A stretch of DNA of 64,000 nt from Pelagovum pacificum (lineage in GTDB: Bacteria; Pseudomonadota; Alphaproteobacteria; Rhodobacterales; Rhodobacteraceae): contig NZ_CP065915.1 in the NCBI RefSeq assembly GCF_016134045.1, forward strand, positions 1,736,001-1,800,000, written 5' to 3'. Below, one piece after another: positions 50,275-61,951 of this stretch. The notes beneath the pieces were generated by a model. That model had not been told where the DNA came from. It searched no databases and worked only from the letters and a program-made list of their open reading frames with translations. A program made the translations under genes and the position numbers. Positions within the stretch are counted from its first letter, which is position 1. Each line of letters begins with the position of its first letter.

Positions 50275-51756
50275 GTGCCCCAGACCCCCTATGACGAGCT
50301 GATGGCGTTCCAGCGCGAGACCGAGGCCCTAGGACAAGTATCCGGCCGGCTTGGCTGGGACCAGGAGACGATGATGCCGCGCGGCGCGGCCGAGCAGCGC
50401 TCCGAGGAGATGGCCGCGATGGAGACGGTGCTGCACGCGCGGCGCACCGATCCGCGTGTCGGCGAGTGGCTGGCGGCGATCGACGGCGCGGCACTCGATG
50501 CCGCCGGGCAGGCGCAGCTGCGGCTGATCCGCCGGTCTTACGAGCGGGCGGTGAAGGTGCCGGCGCGGCTGTCGGTGGAGCTCGCCCGCGTGACGTCGCG
50601 CAGCCAGGGTATCTGGGCGCAGGCGCGGGCGGACGGCGACTTCGCCGCCTTCGCGCCGACGCTGGCGGAGGTCGTTTCGCTGAAGCGCGAGGAAGGCGCG
50701 GCGCTCGCGGCGGAGGGGGACGTCTATGACGCCATGCTTCAGGATTACGAGCCGGGCGCGACGGCGGATCAGCTCGATGCCATGTTCGGCGCACTGCGGC
50801 CACGCCTCGTCGCGCTTCGCGAGGCGGTGCTGGCACAGGAAAAACCGGCTGCGCTGACTGGCGAATTCGACGACGCCGTGCAGATGAAGCTGACGCGCAA
50901 GATCGCCGAGACCTTCGGGTACGACATGACGCGGGGCCGGGTCGACAAGGCGGTGCACCCGTTCTCCTCAGGCTCCGGGCAGGACGTGCGGATCACCACG
51001 CGGACCAACCCGGCCGATCCGTTCAACTGCATCTACTCGACCATTCACGAGGTCGGCCATGGCTCCTACGAGCAGAACATCGATGCCGCCTACTTGCTGA
51101 CGCCGCTTGGCAACGGCGTGTCGATGGGCGTTCACGAAAGTCAGAGCCGGATCTACGAGAACCAGCTCGGCCGGAGCCATGCCTTCACCAGCTTCCTGTT
51201 CGGCGAGATGAAACAGGCGTTCGGCGAGATGAACCTTGCCGATGCCGAGGCCTTCTACCGCGCCGTGAACCGGGTCGACGGCGGTTTCATCCGGACCGAA
51301 AGCGACGAGGTGCAGTACAACCTGCACATCCTGCTGCGCTACGATCTGGAGCGTGCCCTGATCGGCCGGTCGCTGGAGGTCGCCGACCTCGAGGCGGCGT
51401 GGAACGAGCGGTTCGAGAAGGACTTCGGCTACGCTGTCGACAAGCCCTCGAACGGGGTGCTGCAGGACGTCCACTGGTCGCTGGGGCTGTTCGGCTACTT
51501 CCCGACCTATACGCTCGGCAACGTCTATGCCGGGTGCCTGCACGAGGCGCTCAGGGCCGATGTGCCTGATCTCGACGCGCGACTGGCGGAGGGCGATACC
51601 TCGCCGGCGACGACATGGCTGCGCGAGAAGCTGCAGGTGTTCGGCGGCCTGCGGGAGCCGCGGGCGACGATCGAACATGCAACCGGGGCGGCACCGTCCG
51701 AGGAACCGCTTCTGGCCTATCTCGAAGCGAAGTTCGGAGATATTTACGGGCTTTGA
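50275..51756 (+). CDS. Carboxypeptidase M32
   Basis: Zinc carboxypeptidase removing C-terminal residues from peptides in the cytoplasm. 493 residues. The HEVGH zinc motif is at residues 258-262, the third ligand lies in the following MGVHESQSRIYENQ segment, and FGYFPTYTLGNVYAG is conserved in M32. The start is GTG 50275, three bases after ctaA, so they are probably cotranscribed. Confidence 0.94.
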   Translation: MPQTPYDELMAFQRETEALGQVSGRLGWDQETMMPRGAAEQRSEEMAAMETVLHARRTDPRVGEWLAAIDGAALDAAGQAQLRLIRRSYERAVKVPARLSVELARVTSRSQGIWAQARADGDFAAFAPTLAEVVSLKREEGAALAAEGDVYDAMLQDYEPGATADQLDAMFGALRPRLVALREAVLAQEKPAALTGEFDDAVQMKLTRKIAETFGYDMTRGRVDKAVHPFSSGSGQDVRITTRTNPADPFNCIYSTIHEVGHGSYEQNIDAAYLLTPLGNGVSMGVHESQSRIYENQLGRSHAFTSFLFGEMKQAFGEMNLADAEAFYRAVNRVDGGFIRTESDEVQYNLHILLRYDLERALIGRSLEVADLEAAWNERFEKDFGYAVDKPSNGVLQDVHWSLGLFGYFPTYTLGNVYAGCLHEALRADVPDLDARLAEGDTSPATTWLREKLQVFGGLREPRATIEHATGAAPSEEPLLAYLEAKFGDIYGL

Positions 51757-51800
51757 CGATGGCGCGGGCGTCGGGGTAACCCGATCTTCAGCCCGCGCTG

Positions 51801-52673
51801 CTATCGAATTTTCGTCGAAAATTCTGGGAACTGGAGGGCGATCTTCGCGCGGATGTCTTGCGGGGTGAGCCCGTCGTCGCGGTAGGTAGCGATGGCGCGC
51901 GCATCGTCGCGCTTGGCGAGGCGGCGGCCCGCGTCGTCGCGGACCAGATCGTGATGGTCGTAATCCGGTGTCGGCAGGCCGAGCAGAGCCTGTAGCAGGA
52001 CCTGCACCGGTGTTGCATCGAACAGGTCGGCCCCGCGCACGACCTCCGTCACGCCTTGCAACGCATCGTCGTGGACGACGGCGAGGTGATAGGCGACCGC
52101 CCCGTCGCGCCGGCTGAGGACGATGTCGCCAGTACCTTCGATCAGCGAGTCAGGGTCGATATCGTGCTGACCCTGACGGAGCCGACCGTGCTCGAGGAAC
52201 GACAGCGCCCCCGGTATCGTGGCAAGCGCCTTTCGGATATCGAGCCGCAGCGCGTCGCCGGGCCGGCGGCTTTCCATCGACCGTCCACGACAGGTGCCGG
52301 GGTAGACCAACCCGTCGGGGCCGGTCGCGAGCGCGCCTTCCTGCGGGGCGGACAGCGCAGCCCGGATGTCACCGCGCGTGCAGGAGCAGGGGAAGACGAG
52401 CCCGCGTGCGGCCAGCCTGTCGATCGCCTGACCGTATTCGGACAGGTGTTCGGATTGACGGCGGACCGGTCGCGACCAGTCGAGGCCGAGCCACGCGAGA
52501 TCTTCGAAGATCTGCGCGTCCCACTCGGGTTTCGAGCGGTCCTGGTCCAGGTCCTCGATCCGCAGAAGGAACGTGCCGCCGGCCTCTTGCGCGCGGCGCC
52601 AGGCGGTGATCGCGGAGAAGGCGTGGCCGAGGTGGAGCGGCCCCGTTGGCGAGGGCGCGAAGCGGGTGATCAT
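51801..52673 (-). CDS. gluQ: Glutamyl-Q tRNA(Asp) synthetase
   Basis: Attaches glutamate to queuosine at position 34 of tRNA-Asp. 290 residues, a catalytic domain without anticodon-binding part. It starts [29 protein letters not shown] is part of the zinc-binding segment, and KRDDARAI stands in for KMSKS. The longer open frame upstream to 52748 is not needed; ATG 52673 overlaps the stop of a 33-residue ORF. The final codons lie in a palindrome. Confidence 0.94.
   Translation of the reverse strand: MITRFAPSPTGPLHLGHAFSAITAWRRAQEAGGTFLLRIEDLDQDRSKPEWDAQIFEDLAWLGLDWSRPVRRQSEHLSEYGQAIDRLAARGLVFPCSCTRGDIRAALSAPQEGALATGPDGLVYPGTCRGRSMESRRPGDALRLDIRKALATIPGALSFLEHGRLRQGQHDIDPDSLIEGTGDIVLSRRDGAVAYHLAVVHDDALQGVTEVVRGADLFDATPVQVLLQALLGLPTPDYDHHDLVRDDAGRRLAKRDDARAIATYRDDGLTPQDIRAKIALQFPEFSTKIR
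51806..51824. repeat. 19-bp palindrome at the end of gluQ
   Basis: GAATTTTCG and CGAAAATTC with one central base. It encodes the last residues of GluQRS (FSTKIR) and lies between the convergent M32 and gluQ stops. It shares the TTTTC/GAAAA core with the palindrome at 44475. Confidence 0.55.
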
Positions 52674-52771
52674 CGCGAGGCGGGCTGGCGGTGGTCGAGG
52701 CCCTGATAGGGGCAGATCGCGCCGGTTGGGGTCGCGGCGCACCCGCACAGCTGTTCGATCCGGACTGACAT
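52670..52771 (-). CDS. 33-residue Cys-containing ORF coupled to gluQ
   Basis: Reads MSVRIEQLCGCAATPTGAIC and then PYQGLDHRQPASR. GGGAGG lies eight bases upstream of ATG 52771, and the stop overlaps the gluQ start by ATGA, so its translation would feed gluQ. Three cysteines (CGC and a third at residue 20) could bind metal. I do not know a family for it. It may be a real small protein or a leader ORF. Confidence 0.5.
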   Translation of the reverse strand: MSVRIEQLCGCAATPTGAICPYQGLDHRQPASR

Positions 52772-52806
52772 GGCAAACGCCTCCCGTTGTCCTGACCTTA
52801 CCGGTG

Positions 52807-54174
52807 TCAGGCGGCCCCAGCTTCTTCCGTCGGGGCGGTCACGGCGAGCCACGCCTGCCAATCGGCCTTGGCGCGATCCGTGTAAGCCTTGTAGCGGTCC
52901 TTGCGGCCGCGTCGTCCGCCCTTCACGCCATCGAGCGGCGGGAACAGGCCGAAGTTCACGTTCATCGGCTGGAAGGTCTTCGCCTCGGCACCGCCGGTGA
53001 TGTGCGTGACCAGCGCGCCGATTGCCGTCGTGGACGGCACGGGTGGCAGGCTGTGGCCCGTCATCTCGGCAATCGCGAGGCGGCCGGCGAGAAGGCCCAT
53101 GGAGGCGCTTTCAACGTAACCTTCAACGCCAGTGATCTGACCGGCGAACCGGATATTGGGACGGGAGCGCAGGCGCATCTGCTCGTCCAGCAGGGTCGGC
53201 GAGTTCAGGAACGTGTTGCGGTGAATGCCGCCGAGCCGCGCGAAGGACGCCTCGGAAAGGCCCGGGATCATTCGGAAAACTTCCGTCTGGGCCCCGTACT
53301 TCATCTTCGTCTGGAAGCCAACGATGTTGTAGAGCGTGCCAAGCGCGTTGTCCCGCCGCAGCTGGACGACGGCATAGGCCTTTTCCTCGGGCTTGTGGCT
53401 GTTGGTGAGGCCGATCGGTTTCATCGGGCCGTGACGCAGCGTCTCGCGGCCGCGTTCGGCCATGACCTCGATCGGCAGGCAGCCGTCGAAATAGCCGGCC
53501 GTCTCGCCCTCGTGGAACACGGTCTTGTCGGCAGCGAGGAGCGCGTCGATGAAGGCCTCGTACTGGGCCTTGTCCATCGGGCAGTTGATGTAGGCCTTCT
53601 GTTCGGCCTCCGTCTCGCCCTTGTCGTAGCGGGACTGTTCCCACGCGACGGACATGTCGATGCTCTCGGCATAGACGATGGGGGCGATGGCGTCGAAGAA
53701 GGCGAGCGCCTCGGTCCCTGTCTCGGCGCGGATCGCCTCGGCCAGATTGCCGGAGGTCAGCGGGCCCGTGGCGATGATCCACTGGCCGTCGGTGGGCAGC
53801 TCGGTGATTTCCTCGCCCGAGACCTCGATCAGCGGGTGGGCGCGCAGACGCTCGGTCACGCCGGCCGAGAAGGCGTCGCGGTCGACGGCAAGCGCACCGC
53901 CGGCGGGCAGACGGTGCTCGTCGGCCATCTCCATCAGGAGGCCGCCGGCCTGGCGCATCTCCCAATGGAGCAACCCGACGGCGTTCTGCTCGTCGTCGTC
54001 CGAACGGAACGAGTTGGAGCAGACCATCTCGGCGAGGTTGCCGGTCTTGTGGGCGAAGGTTTCGACGGTGGGGCGCATCTCGTGGATGACCACGGGAATG
54101 CCGGCCTGTGCGGCCTGCCACGCGGCCTCGGATCCGGCCATGCCGCCGCCGACGATATGAAGCTTGTCAGACAT
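52807..54174 (-). CDS. trmFO: Methylenetetrahydrofolate-tRNA (uracil-5-)-methyltransferase TrmFO
   Basis: Flavoprotein that makes m5U54 in tRNA with methylene-THF as carbon source. 455 residues. GGGMAG at 9-14 binds [13 protein letters not shown] and [11 protein letters not shown] are TrmFO signatures; [10 protein letters not shown] is near the C-terminus. It lies upstream of the small ORF-gluQ pair in the same direction, a grouping of tRNA modification genes. Confidence 0.95.
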   Translation of the reverse strand: MSDKLHIVGGGMAGSEAAWQAAQAGIPVVIHEMRPTVETFAHKTGNLAEMVCSNSFRSDDDEQNAVGLLHWEMRQAGGLLMEMADEHRLPAGGALAVDRDAFSAGVTERLRAHPLIEVSGEEITELPTDGQWIIATGPLTSGNLAEAIRAETGTEALAFFDAIAPIVYAESIDMSVAWEQSRYDKGETEAEQKAYINCPMDKAQYEAFIDALLAADKTVFHEGETAGYFDGCLPIEVMAERGRETLRHGPMKPIGLTNSHKPEEKAYAVVQLRRDNALGTLYNIVGFQTKMKYGAQTEVFRMIPGLSEASFARLGGIHRNTFLNSPTLLDEQMRLRSRPNIRFAGQITGVEGYVESASMGLLAGRLAIAEMTGHSLPPVPSTTAIGALVTHITGGAEAKTFQPMNVNFGLFPPLDGVKGGRRGRKDRYKAYTDRAKADWQAWLAVTAPTEEAGAA

Positions 54175-54212
54175 GGCGTTCGTCTAACGGAACGCCGTGG
54201 CCGAGGGAAGGG

Positions 54213-54881
54213 TCAGGCGACCGCGTCCTTGCGGCTGTCGGCGAAGATGTTCACGACCTCGGTCTCCTCGGGCGTGTCCATGAAGCGCAGCTTCAGCTTC
54301 ATCTTCTGGGATTCGGACAGCGGGCCCTGGGACTGTGCCTCGGACTTCAGCGCGGCGAGGCGCTGTTCGAGGGCCGGGTCGAGTGCGCGGTCCGCTTCGA
54401 GCTTGGCGCGGCGCGGGGCTCTGCGGGCGAGCGGGCCGATGGTCGTGGTGGCGATCCGGCGCGGGGTGACGCGTTCCCCCACTTCGACCTTGCGGACGGT
54501 CGGGGTGCGGCGGACGATCCCGGCGCGGCGCACGCTGGCGCGGTCGCGGGTCATGTAGGTGAGCATCAGCGACGCGACGAGCGCGATGTCCCGCCAGAAG
54601 GCGTCGACGCTGGCCGTCGGCGCAGGGCCGTAGGCGGCGATGAAGCTGGACCAGAACACGAGCATGCCGAGCAGGAGCGCGGTCACCCGGATCGCGAGGC
54701 CGCAGAGCAGCGCGTAGGCGACGATGAACATCACGGCGCCACCGGTCATCCGGGCGAGGTCCGCGGCCATGAACTGGTCCAGCAGCTCGCTGCCGTTGGT
54801 GCCGGAGATCAGTCCGAGGGACGTCGCCATGAAGTAAGAGGCGATCACGATGCGGATCAGGTTCTGACCCGTATTGCGCAT
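54213..54881 (-). CDS. DoxX-like membrane protein with charged C-terminal tail
   Basis: 222 residues. The first 120 hold four hydrophobic segments in a DoxX-like pattern (NLIRIVIASYFMATSLGLI and following). The last 100 residues are basic then mixed-charge helix, including ARRAPRRAKLEADRALDP, probably cytoplasmic. The function is unknown. ATG 54881 has AGGA close upstream; ATG 54914 is in frame eleven codons earlier. The 309-bp gap to obgE holds a perfect ATCGGC-AGAT-GCCGAT palindrome (54945-54960), a possible GCCGGGC/GCCCGGC leader hairpin and no recognised gene. Confidence 0.7.
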   Translation of the reverse strand: MRNTGQNLIRIVIASYFMATSLGLISGTNGSELLDQFMAADLARMTGGAVMFIVAYALLCGLAIRVTALLLGMLVFWSSFIAAYGPAPTASVDAFWRDIALVASLMLTYMTRDRASVRRAGIVRRTPTVRKVEVGERVTPRRIATTTIGPLARRAPRRAKLEADRALDPALEQRLAALKSEAQSQGPLSESQKMKLKLRFMDTPEETEVVNIFADSRKDAVA

Positions 54882-55169
54882 GGCGTCCTGTGCTTGGTCC
54901 CGGTGGTGTTTCATATGTTCTGCTTCGCCCGTCGAGTGAGAGGTATCGGCAGATGCCGATCTCGTCGTGGAGTTCTTCCTATCTTCGAAGAGACACGTGA
55001 TTCATGTCCGAATTTGGGCGACAATCGAGCATTGGTGCCACGGTCGTCCGGGTTTCGGGCCCTGACGCTCAACCTGCCGTGAGGTCAAGGCGCTTGTGGC
55101 CGGGCTCGTGGGGTCGCCTGCGCTCCGCCCTTGAGTGAAAGGCCCGGCTGAGGTATCGCCCGCTCCTGA

Positions 55170-57318
<2,149 letters not shown>

Positions 57319-57322
<4 letters not shown>

Positions 57323-58131
57323 CGGGCGACCGCCTGCCCGGGCTGCAGGCGCGGTGGGGGCTTACCGATCCGACGCTGGTGGTCGAGACGCACTCCAGCC
57401 TGATCTATCGGGACGGGGCGCGCTGCCTGAAGCTTCTGAAGCCCGCGGGACTGGAAGAGATGTCGGGCGCGGCGCTGCTCGACTGGTGGAACGGTGACGG
57501 CGCGGTCCGACTGATCGACCGGTCCGAAGATGCCATGTTGCTCGACTGGATCGAGGGCCCGCCGCTCGGCGACCGGGTCCGGGCTACGGGGGACGGAGGC
57601 ACGTTCGACGGGCTGGCCGATCTCATCCTGCGCCTGCAGGCACCGCGCGAGGCGCCAGTGCCCGAACTGACGTCCGTCGAGCGCCATATCGGGCAGTTGT
57701 TCGAGATGAGGGACGCCGACCTCGACCGCCCGAAGGCGCTGGCGCGGGACCTTCTCGCCACCGTGCCGCACGAGGTGCCGCTTCATGGTGATCTGCATCA
57801 CGAGAATATCCTCGAAGGGTGGGACGGCTGGGTCGTGATCGACCCGAAAGGCCTGGTCGGCGATCCGGCCTTCGAATGCGCCAACCTGTTCCGCAATCCC
57901 GAAGGGCGCCTCGACCTCGCGATCGACCCGGCGCGTGGCGACCGCTTGGCGGAGACCTTGAGCACGCGGCTCGGTCATCCGAAGGGCCGGATCCTGGCAT
58001 GGGCCGCCGTCCTCTGCGCCGCCTCGCGCAGCTGGAACGCGGTGGCGGGGCGGGACACGACCGACGACCGGCTGCTGCTGTCGGTGTTCCTCGACCTGCA
58101 TGACCGCGCGGGTGGTTCACTGACCGCCTGA
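57319..58131 (+). CDS. APH(6)/hydroxyurea-type kinase family protein between proB and proA
   Basis: Antibiotic-kinase fold protein of 270 residues of the APH_6_hur group (streptomycin 6-kinase and hydroxyurea kinase relatives). [10 protein letters not shown] holds the catalytic Asp and Asn, and [14 protein letters not shown] the metal-binding Asp. Such chromosomal members may phosphorylate a metabolite; resistance is not implied. ATGA overlap with proB and 38 bp to proA place it inside a proline operon. Confidence 0.85.
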
Positions 58132-58169
58132 CCTGGGCTATTGAGCGGCAACCACCGGGAGAGCGCCCC

Positions 58170-59435
58170 ATGAAAGACAGCGACAACATCGACGCGATGA
58201 TGGCCGGGATCGGCCGGAACGCCCGCGAAGCTGCGGCGGAGCTCGCGTTCGCCGATCCAGAGCGCAAGGTCGCCGCGCTGATCGGGGGGGCGGACGCGCT
58301 CTGGTCCCGCCGGCAGGAGATCCTCGATTCGAACTGCGAGGACCTTGTCTACGGTGAGGAGAAGGGCCTGTCGCCGGCGATGATCGACCGGCTGACGCTG
58401 GACGAGTCCCGGATCCGCGCGATGGTCGACGGTTTGCGCACCATTGCCGAGATGAAGGATCCGGTGGGCGAGACGATCGCGGAGTGGGACCGGCCGACCG
58501 GCCTGAACATCCGCCGCGTGCGCACGCCGCTCGGCGTGATCGGGGTGATCTACGAATCCCGCCCCAACGTGACCGCCGATGCTGGCGCGCTTTGCCTGAA
58601 ATCGGGCAACGCGGTAATCCTGCGTGGCGGTTCGGAGAGCTTCCATTCCTCGTCGGCGATCCACGCCTGTCTTGCCACCGGGCTGAAGCAGGCCGGCCTG
58701 CCGGAGGCCGCGATCCAGATGGTGCCGACCCGCGACCGCGAGGCCGTGAGCTGGATGCTGAAGGCCTCCGGCGACATCGACGTGATCGTTCCCCGTGGCG
58801 GCAAGGGCCTCGTCGGGCTGGTGCAGCGTGAGGCGCGCGTGCCGGTGTTCGCTCACCTCGAAGGCATCTGCCACGTCTACATCGACAAGTGGGCGGACAA
58901 GGAAATGGCGGAGAAGATCATCGTCAACGCCAAGACCCGGCGCACCGGCATCTGCGGCTCCGCAGAGTTCCTGCTGATCGACTGGAAGTACTACACAGAG
59001 CACGGTCCGCACCTGATCGAGGCGCTGCTGGCCAAGGGCGTGGAGGTCCGCGCCGACAAGGAACTGTCGAAGATCCCCGGCACTGTCCCGGCGACGGACG
59101 AGGATTTCGGCAAGGAATTCCTCGACATGGTCATCGCCGCTAAGCTGGTCGACGGTGTGGACGAGGCGATCGGCCATATCCGCAAGTACGGCTCCCAGCA
59201 TACCGAGGCGATCGTCACCCGCGATCAGCCGACCGCCGACCGCTTCTTCCAGCGGCTCGACAGCGCGATCCTGATGCACAACGCCTCGACCCAGTTCGCG
59301 GACGGCGGAGAGTTCGGCATGGGCGCCGAGATCGGCATCGCCACCGGCAAGATGCACGCGCGCGGTCCCGTCGGAGTCGAGCAGCTGACGAGCTTCAAGT
59401 ATCTCGTCAGCGGCGACGGGACGGTCAGAAGCTGA
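58170..59435 (+). CDS. proA: Glutamate-5-semialdehyde dehydrogenase ProA
   Basis: Second step of proline synthesis, reducing gamma-glutamyl phosphate with NADPH. 421 residues of the ALDH fold. The catalytic Cys262 lies in [34 protein letters not shown] is the family signature. GGGAG precedes ATG 58170. The stop overlaps convergent chpT by 11 bases. Confidence 0.97.
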   Translation: MKDSDNIDAMMAGIGRNAREAAAELAFADPERKVAALIGGADALWSRRQEILDSNCEDLVYGEEKGLSPAMIDRLTLDESRIRAMVDGLRTIAEMKDPVGETIAEWDRPTGLNIRRVRTPLGVIGVIYESRPNVTADAGALCLKSGNAVILRGGSESFHSSSAIHACLATGLKQAGLPEAAIQMVPTRDREAVSWMLKASGDIDVIVPRGGKGLVGLVQREARVPVFAHLEGICHVYIDKWADKEMAEKIIVNAKTRRTGICGSAEFLLIDWKYYTEHGPHLIEALLAKGVEVRADKELSKIPGTVPATDEDFGKEFLDMVIAAKLVDGVDEAIGHIRKYGSQHTEAIVTRDQPTADRFFQRLDSAILMHNASTQFADGGEFGMGAEIGIATGKMHARGPVGVEQLTSFKYLVSGDGTVRS

Positions 59436-60012
59436 TCGTCGGTGCGCCGTCGGTCCAGTCGACCGTCGGCGTCCGCCCGAGTGCGGACAGCGCACGCGGC
59501 AGGACGAGGAACTGGATCTCCGCCGGCTTGAGCCCGCAGGTGGCGGGTGTGCCGTCGAGCAGGGACCAGAGGCTCGGGTCGACGCGCGTCGGGGCGCCCG
59601 CTCCGGCGAGGGTCCAGCGGCCCTGCCACTCCGACACGGTGACACGGCCGCTCTTGCCGAGCACCGTTTCGATGCACAGCAGGCCAAGGAACGCGCAGGC
59701 CACGAGATCGCGGGAGGCGCCCTCCGGCGCGGCCCAGTCGACCTTCACGAACCCCGTCCGCGCCATCCCGCTCAGGATGTCGGTGACTTCTCGGTTCGGC
59801 ACCGGTGCCGGGCTCGCCGCCCCGAACGCCAGACGCAGGAACCGCAGACGGGCCGTGGCGGCGAGGGCGCTCTCGCTGACGAGATCGAGTTCGGGCGAGT
59901 TGTCGTGCATCATCGACAACAGCTCCAGCCCGTTGCTGATCGCGCTCATCGGGTTGATAACGTCGTGGCAGATACGCGAGGCGATCAGCTCGGCCGGGTT
60001 GCTTGTGATCAT
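59425..60012 (-). CDS. chpT: Histidine phosphotransferase ChpT
   Basis: Passes phosphate from the hybrid kinase CckA to CtrA and CpdR. 195 residues. The phospho-accepting His16 lies in [18 protein letters not shown], followed by the second helix of the dimerisation hairpin. A degenerate ATPase-like domain fills the rest, as in Caulobacter ChpT. ATG 60012 has AGGAGG five bases upstream; the open frame to 60294 is not used. Together with ctrA and sciP in this window it covers the lower part of the CtrA relay. Confidence 0.92.
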   Translation of the reverse strand: MITSNPAELIASRICHDVINPMSAISNGLELLSMMHDNSPELDLVSESALAATARLRFLRLAFGAASPAPVPNREVTDILSGMARTGFVKVDWAAPEGASRDLVACAFLGLLCIETVLGKSGRVTVSEWQGRWTLAGAGAPTRVDPSLWSLLDGTPATCGLKPAEIQFLVLPRALSALGRTPTVDWTDGAPTISF

Positions 60013-60048
60013 CTGACCTCCTGATTGGGCCCGAAGGACCCGGATAAC

Positions 60049-60234
60049 GTGAGCGGACTGAACTCCATCCTGCAGCCCGGAATGCTGGTCAGGCACCCGA
60101 ACCGTCCCGAGTGGGGCGTCGGACAGGTGCAGTCCAACATTGGCGGGCGGATCACCGTCAACTTTCCGGACGAGGGGAAAGTCGTCATCGACGGCAGCCG
60201 GGTGTCGCTCGACCTCGTATCGGCCGATCCCTAG
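60049..60234 (+). CDS. DUF3553 small protein
   Basis: 61 residues from GTG 60049, reading SGLNSILQPGMLVRHPNRPE after the start and then WGVGQVQSNIGGRITVNFPD. This is the DUF3553 family, a small SH3-like beta-barrel of the kind found at the end of UvrD/CarD-type proteins. AAGGA lies ten bases upstream of the GTG; a TTG at 60025 is in frame. It is divergent from chpT. The function is unknown; nucleic-acid or polymerase binding is suggested by the fold. Confidence 0.8.
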   Translation: MSGLNSILQPGMLVRHPNRPEWGVGQVQSNIGGRITVNFPDEGKVVIDGSRVSLDLVSADP

Positions 60235-60284
60235 CCGAACGCAACCCAAGGTTGCAAGCGGCAATCTGCGGACAAGGGGCCGTT

Positions 60285-60297
60285 CGGTTGCCAACCG
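60285..60297. promoter_or_regulatory. 13-bp palindrome upstream of olsB
   Basis: CGGTTG and CAACCG around a central C, 54 bp before the olsB start. It could be an operator or part of a terminator for the DUF3553 gene; no T tract follows. Confidence 0.3.
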
Positions 60298-60350
60298 TGT
60301 CCGGCTTGCCTATCAGGAGGCCACCTTTTCTGCAGGATCGCCCCAACCCC

Positions 60351-61118
60351 ATGAGCGTGACAGAGCCTGTCTTCCAGCTGCGCCTCGCGGATGGTCCGGC
60401 GGATCTCGAAGCGGTCCAACGGCTGCGCTACGAGGTGTTCGTCGAGGAACTGGGCGGCACCGGCGCACTGGTCGACCACGAGCGGCGGCTGGAGCGGGAT
60501 GCCTTCGACTCCCATGCGCGCCACCTGATGGTGGTGGACGAGACGGCCGGCGGGCGCGTGGTCGGCGTCTATCGCCTGATGGACCGCGAGGATGCGGCGC
60601 GGGCCGGGGGCTTCTATTCCGAAAGCGAGTACGACCTGTCGCCGCTGATCGACGGCGGGCGGCGCCTGCTGGAGTTGGGGCGCTCCTGTCTGCACCGCGA
60701 CTACCGGGGCGGGGCGGCGATGTACCACCTCTGGACCGGGCTCGCCGAGCACGTGGCGCAGACCGGCGCGGAGGTCCTGTTCGGCGTGGCGAGCTTCCAC
60801 GGCACCGATGTCGACGCGCTCGCCCAGCCCTTGTCGCTGCTGCACCACCGCCACCTCGCACCAGAAGCGAGCCGGGTCCGCGCCCGTGGGGCGGAGGCTG
60901 TGGCGATGGATCTGCTCCCGGAGGACCAGATCGACCGGCGCGCCGCGCTTCTGCAGATTCCGGCGCTGATCAAGGCGTATCTGAGGCTCGGCGGCACGGT
61001 CGGGCAGGGGGCCTGGGTTGACCGGGCCTTCAACACGACGGACGTCTGCCTCGTGATGGATACCGCCCGGATGAACGACAAGCAGACCCGCCTCTACACG
61101 CGCGAGTCGGCGAAGTGA
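60351..61118 (+). CDS. olsB: Ornithine N-acyltransferase OlsB
   Basis: First step of ornithine lipid synthesis, joining a hydroxyacyl chain from ACP to the alpha-amino group of ornithine. 255 residues with the GNAT-like OlsB fold; LRYEVFVEELGGTGALVDHE and LELGRSCLHRDYRGG are characteristic. It is followed with a four-base overlap by olsA, which supports the function. ATG 60351 is the conserved start. Confidence 0.92.
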   Translation: MSVTEPVFQLRLADGPADLEAVQRLRYEVFVEELGGTGALVDHERRLERDAFDSHARHLMVVDETAGGRVVGVYRLMDREDAARAGGFYSESEYDLSPLIDGGRRLLELGRSCLHRDYRGGAAMYHLWTGLAEHVAQTGAEVLFGVASFHGTDVDALAQPLSLLHHRHLAPEASRVRARGAEAVAMDLLPEDQIDRRAALLQIPALIKAYLRLGGTVGQGAWVDRAFNTTDVCLVMDTARMNDKQTRLYTRESAK

Positions 61119-61942
61119 GCGAGGCCTGGTCCTCGGGTGAACCGCCGCCGCACTGGCCGGCTTCTCCGCGCGGCCGACTGATCGCCGCGCTTCGCGCCAC
61201 GGTGCTGGTGCCGGTGCTGGTGGTGATGTTCCTCCTCCAGCTGCTGTTGCGTCTGATCGAAGGCCCGATCTTCGGCCAGCGGCGGCCGGTCACTCCGTGG
61301 ATCACGGTGGCCTATTGCCGCTTGGCGCTCCGCGTGCTCGGTTTTCGCGTCCGGCGGGAGGGGCATGTGATGCGCCACCCCGGCGCGATCGTCGCCAATC
61401 ACACCTCCTGGCTCGACATCTTCTCGCTGAACGCGAGCGGGCCGCTCTATTTCGTCTCCAAGGCGGAGGTCCGGGGCTGGGTCGGGATCGGCTGGCTGGC
61501 CCGCGGGACCGGAACGCTTTTTGTTCGCCGCGACCGGCGGGAGGCGCGCGGCCAGGTCGAGACATTCCGCCAGAGGCTCACCGCCGGACATCGCCTGTTG
61601 TTCTTCCCCGAGGGCACCTCGACCGACGGGCAGCAGGTGCTCGCCTTCAAGCCGACGCTCTTTGCTGCCTTCTTCGACGACGCCCTGCGGGAGCGGACGT
61701 GGATCCAGCCCGTGACCGTCGTCTATCGCGCGCCCGATGACGCGGACCCGAGGCTCTATGGCTGGTGGGGTAACATGGATTTCGGGCCGCACCTGCTCGG
61801 CACGCTGACCGCGCATCCGCAGGGCGAGATCACGGTGATCCATCATGACCCGGTGCGCGTGGCGGAGGCCGGCGACCGCAAGACGCTCGCCCGGGCCTGC
61901 GAAGAGGTCGTGCGGCGCGGCCTGCTGTCCCGGCTGCGCTAG
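61115..61942 (+). CDS. olsA: Lyso-ornithine lipid O-acyltransferase OlsA
   Basis: Second step of ornithine lipid synthesis. 275 residues of the PlsC-type acyltransferase family with an N-terminal membrane helix. The catalytic NHTSWLD and the substrate-binding FFPEGTSTDG are clear. The start is GTG 61115 in the olsB stop. It could also act as a phosphatidic acid synthase; the pairing favours OlsA. It is convergent with a cytochrome gene ten bases away. Confidence 0.91.
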   Translation: MSEAWSSGEPPPHWPASPRGRLIAALRATVLVPVLVVMFLLQLLLRLIEGPIFGQRRPVTPWITVAYCRLALRVLGFRVRREGHVMRHPGAIVANHTSWLDIFSLNASGPLYFVSKAEVRGWVGIGWLARGTGTLFVRRDRREARGQVETFRQRLTAGHRLLFFPEGTSTDGQQVLAFKPTLFAAFFDDALRERTWIQPVTVVYRAPDDADPRLYGWWGNMDFGPHLLGTLTAHPQGEITVIHHDPVRVAEAGDRKTLARACEEVVRRGLLSRLR

Positions 61943-61951
61943 GCGCGGCGG

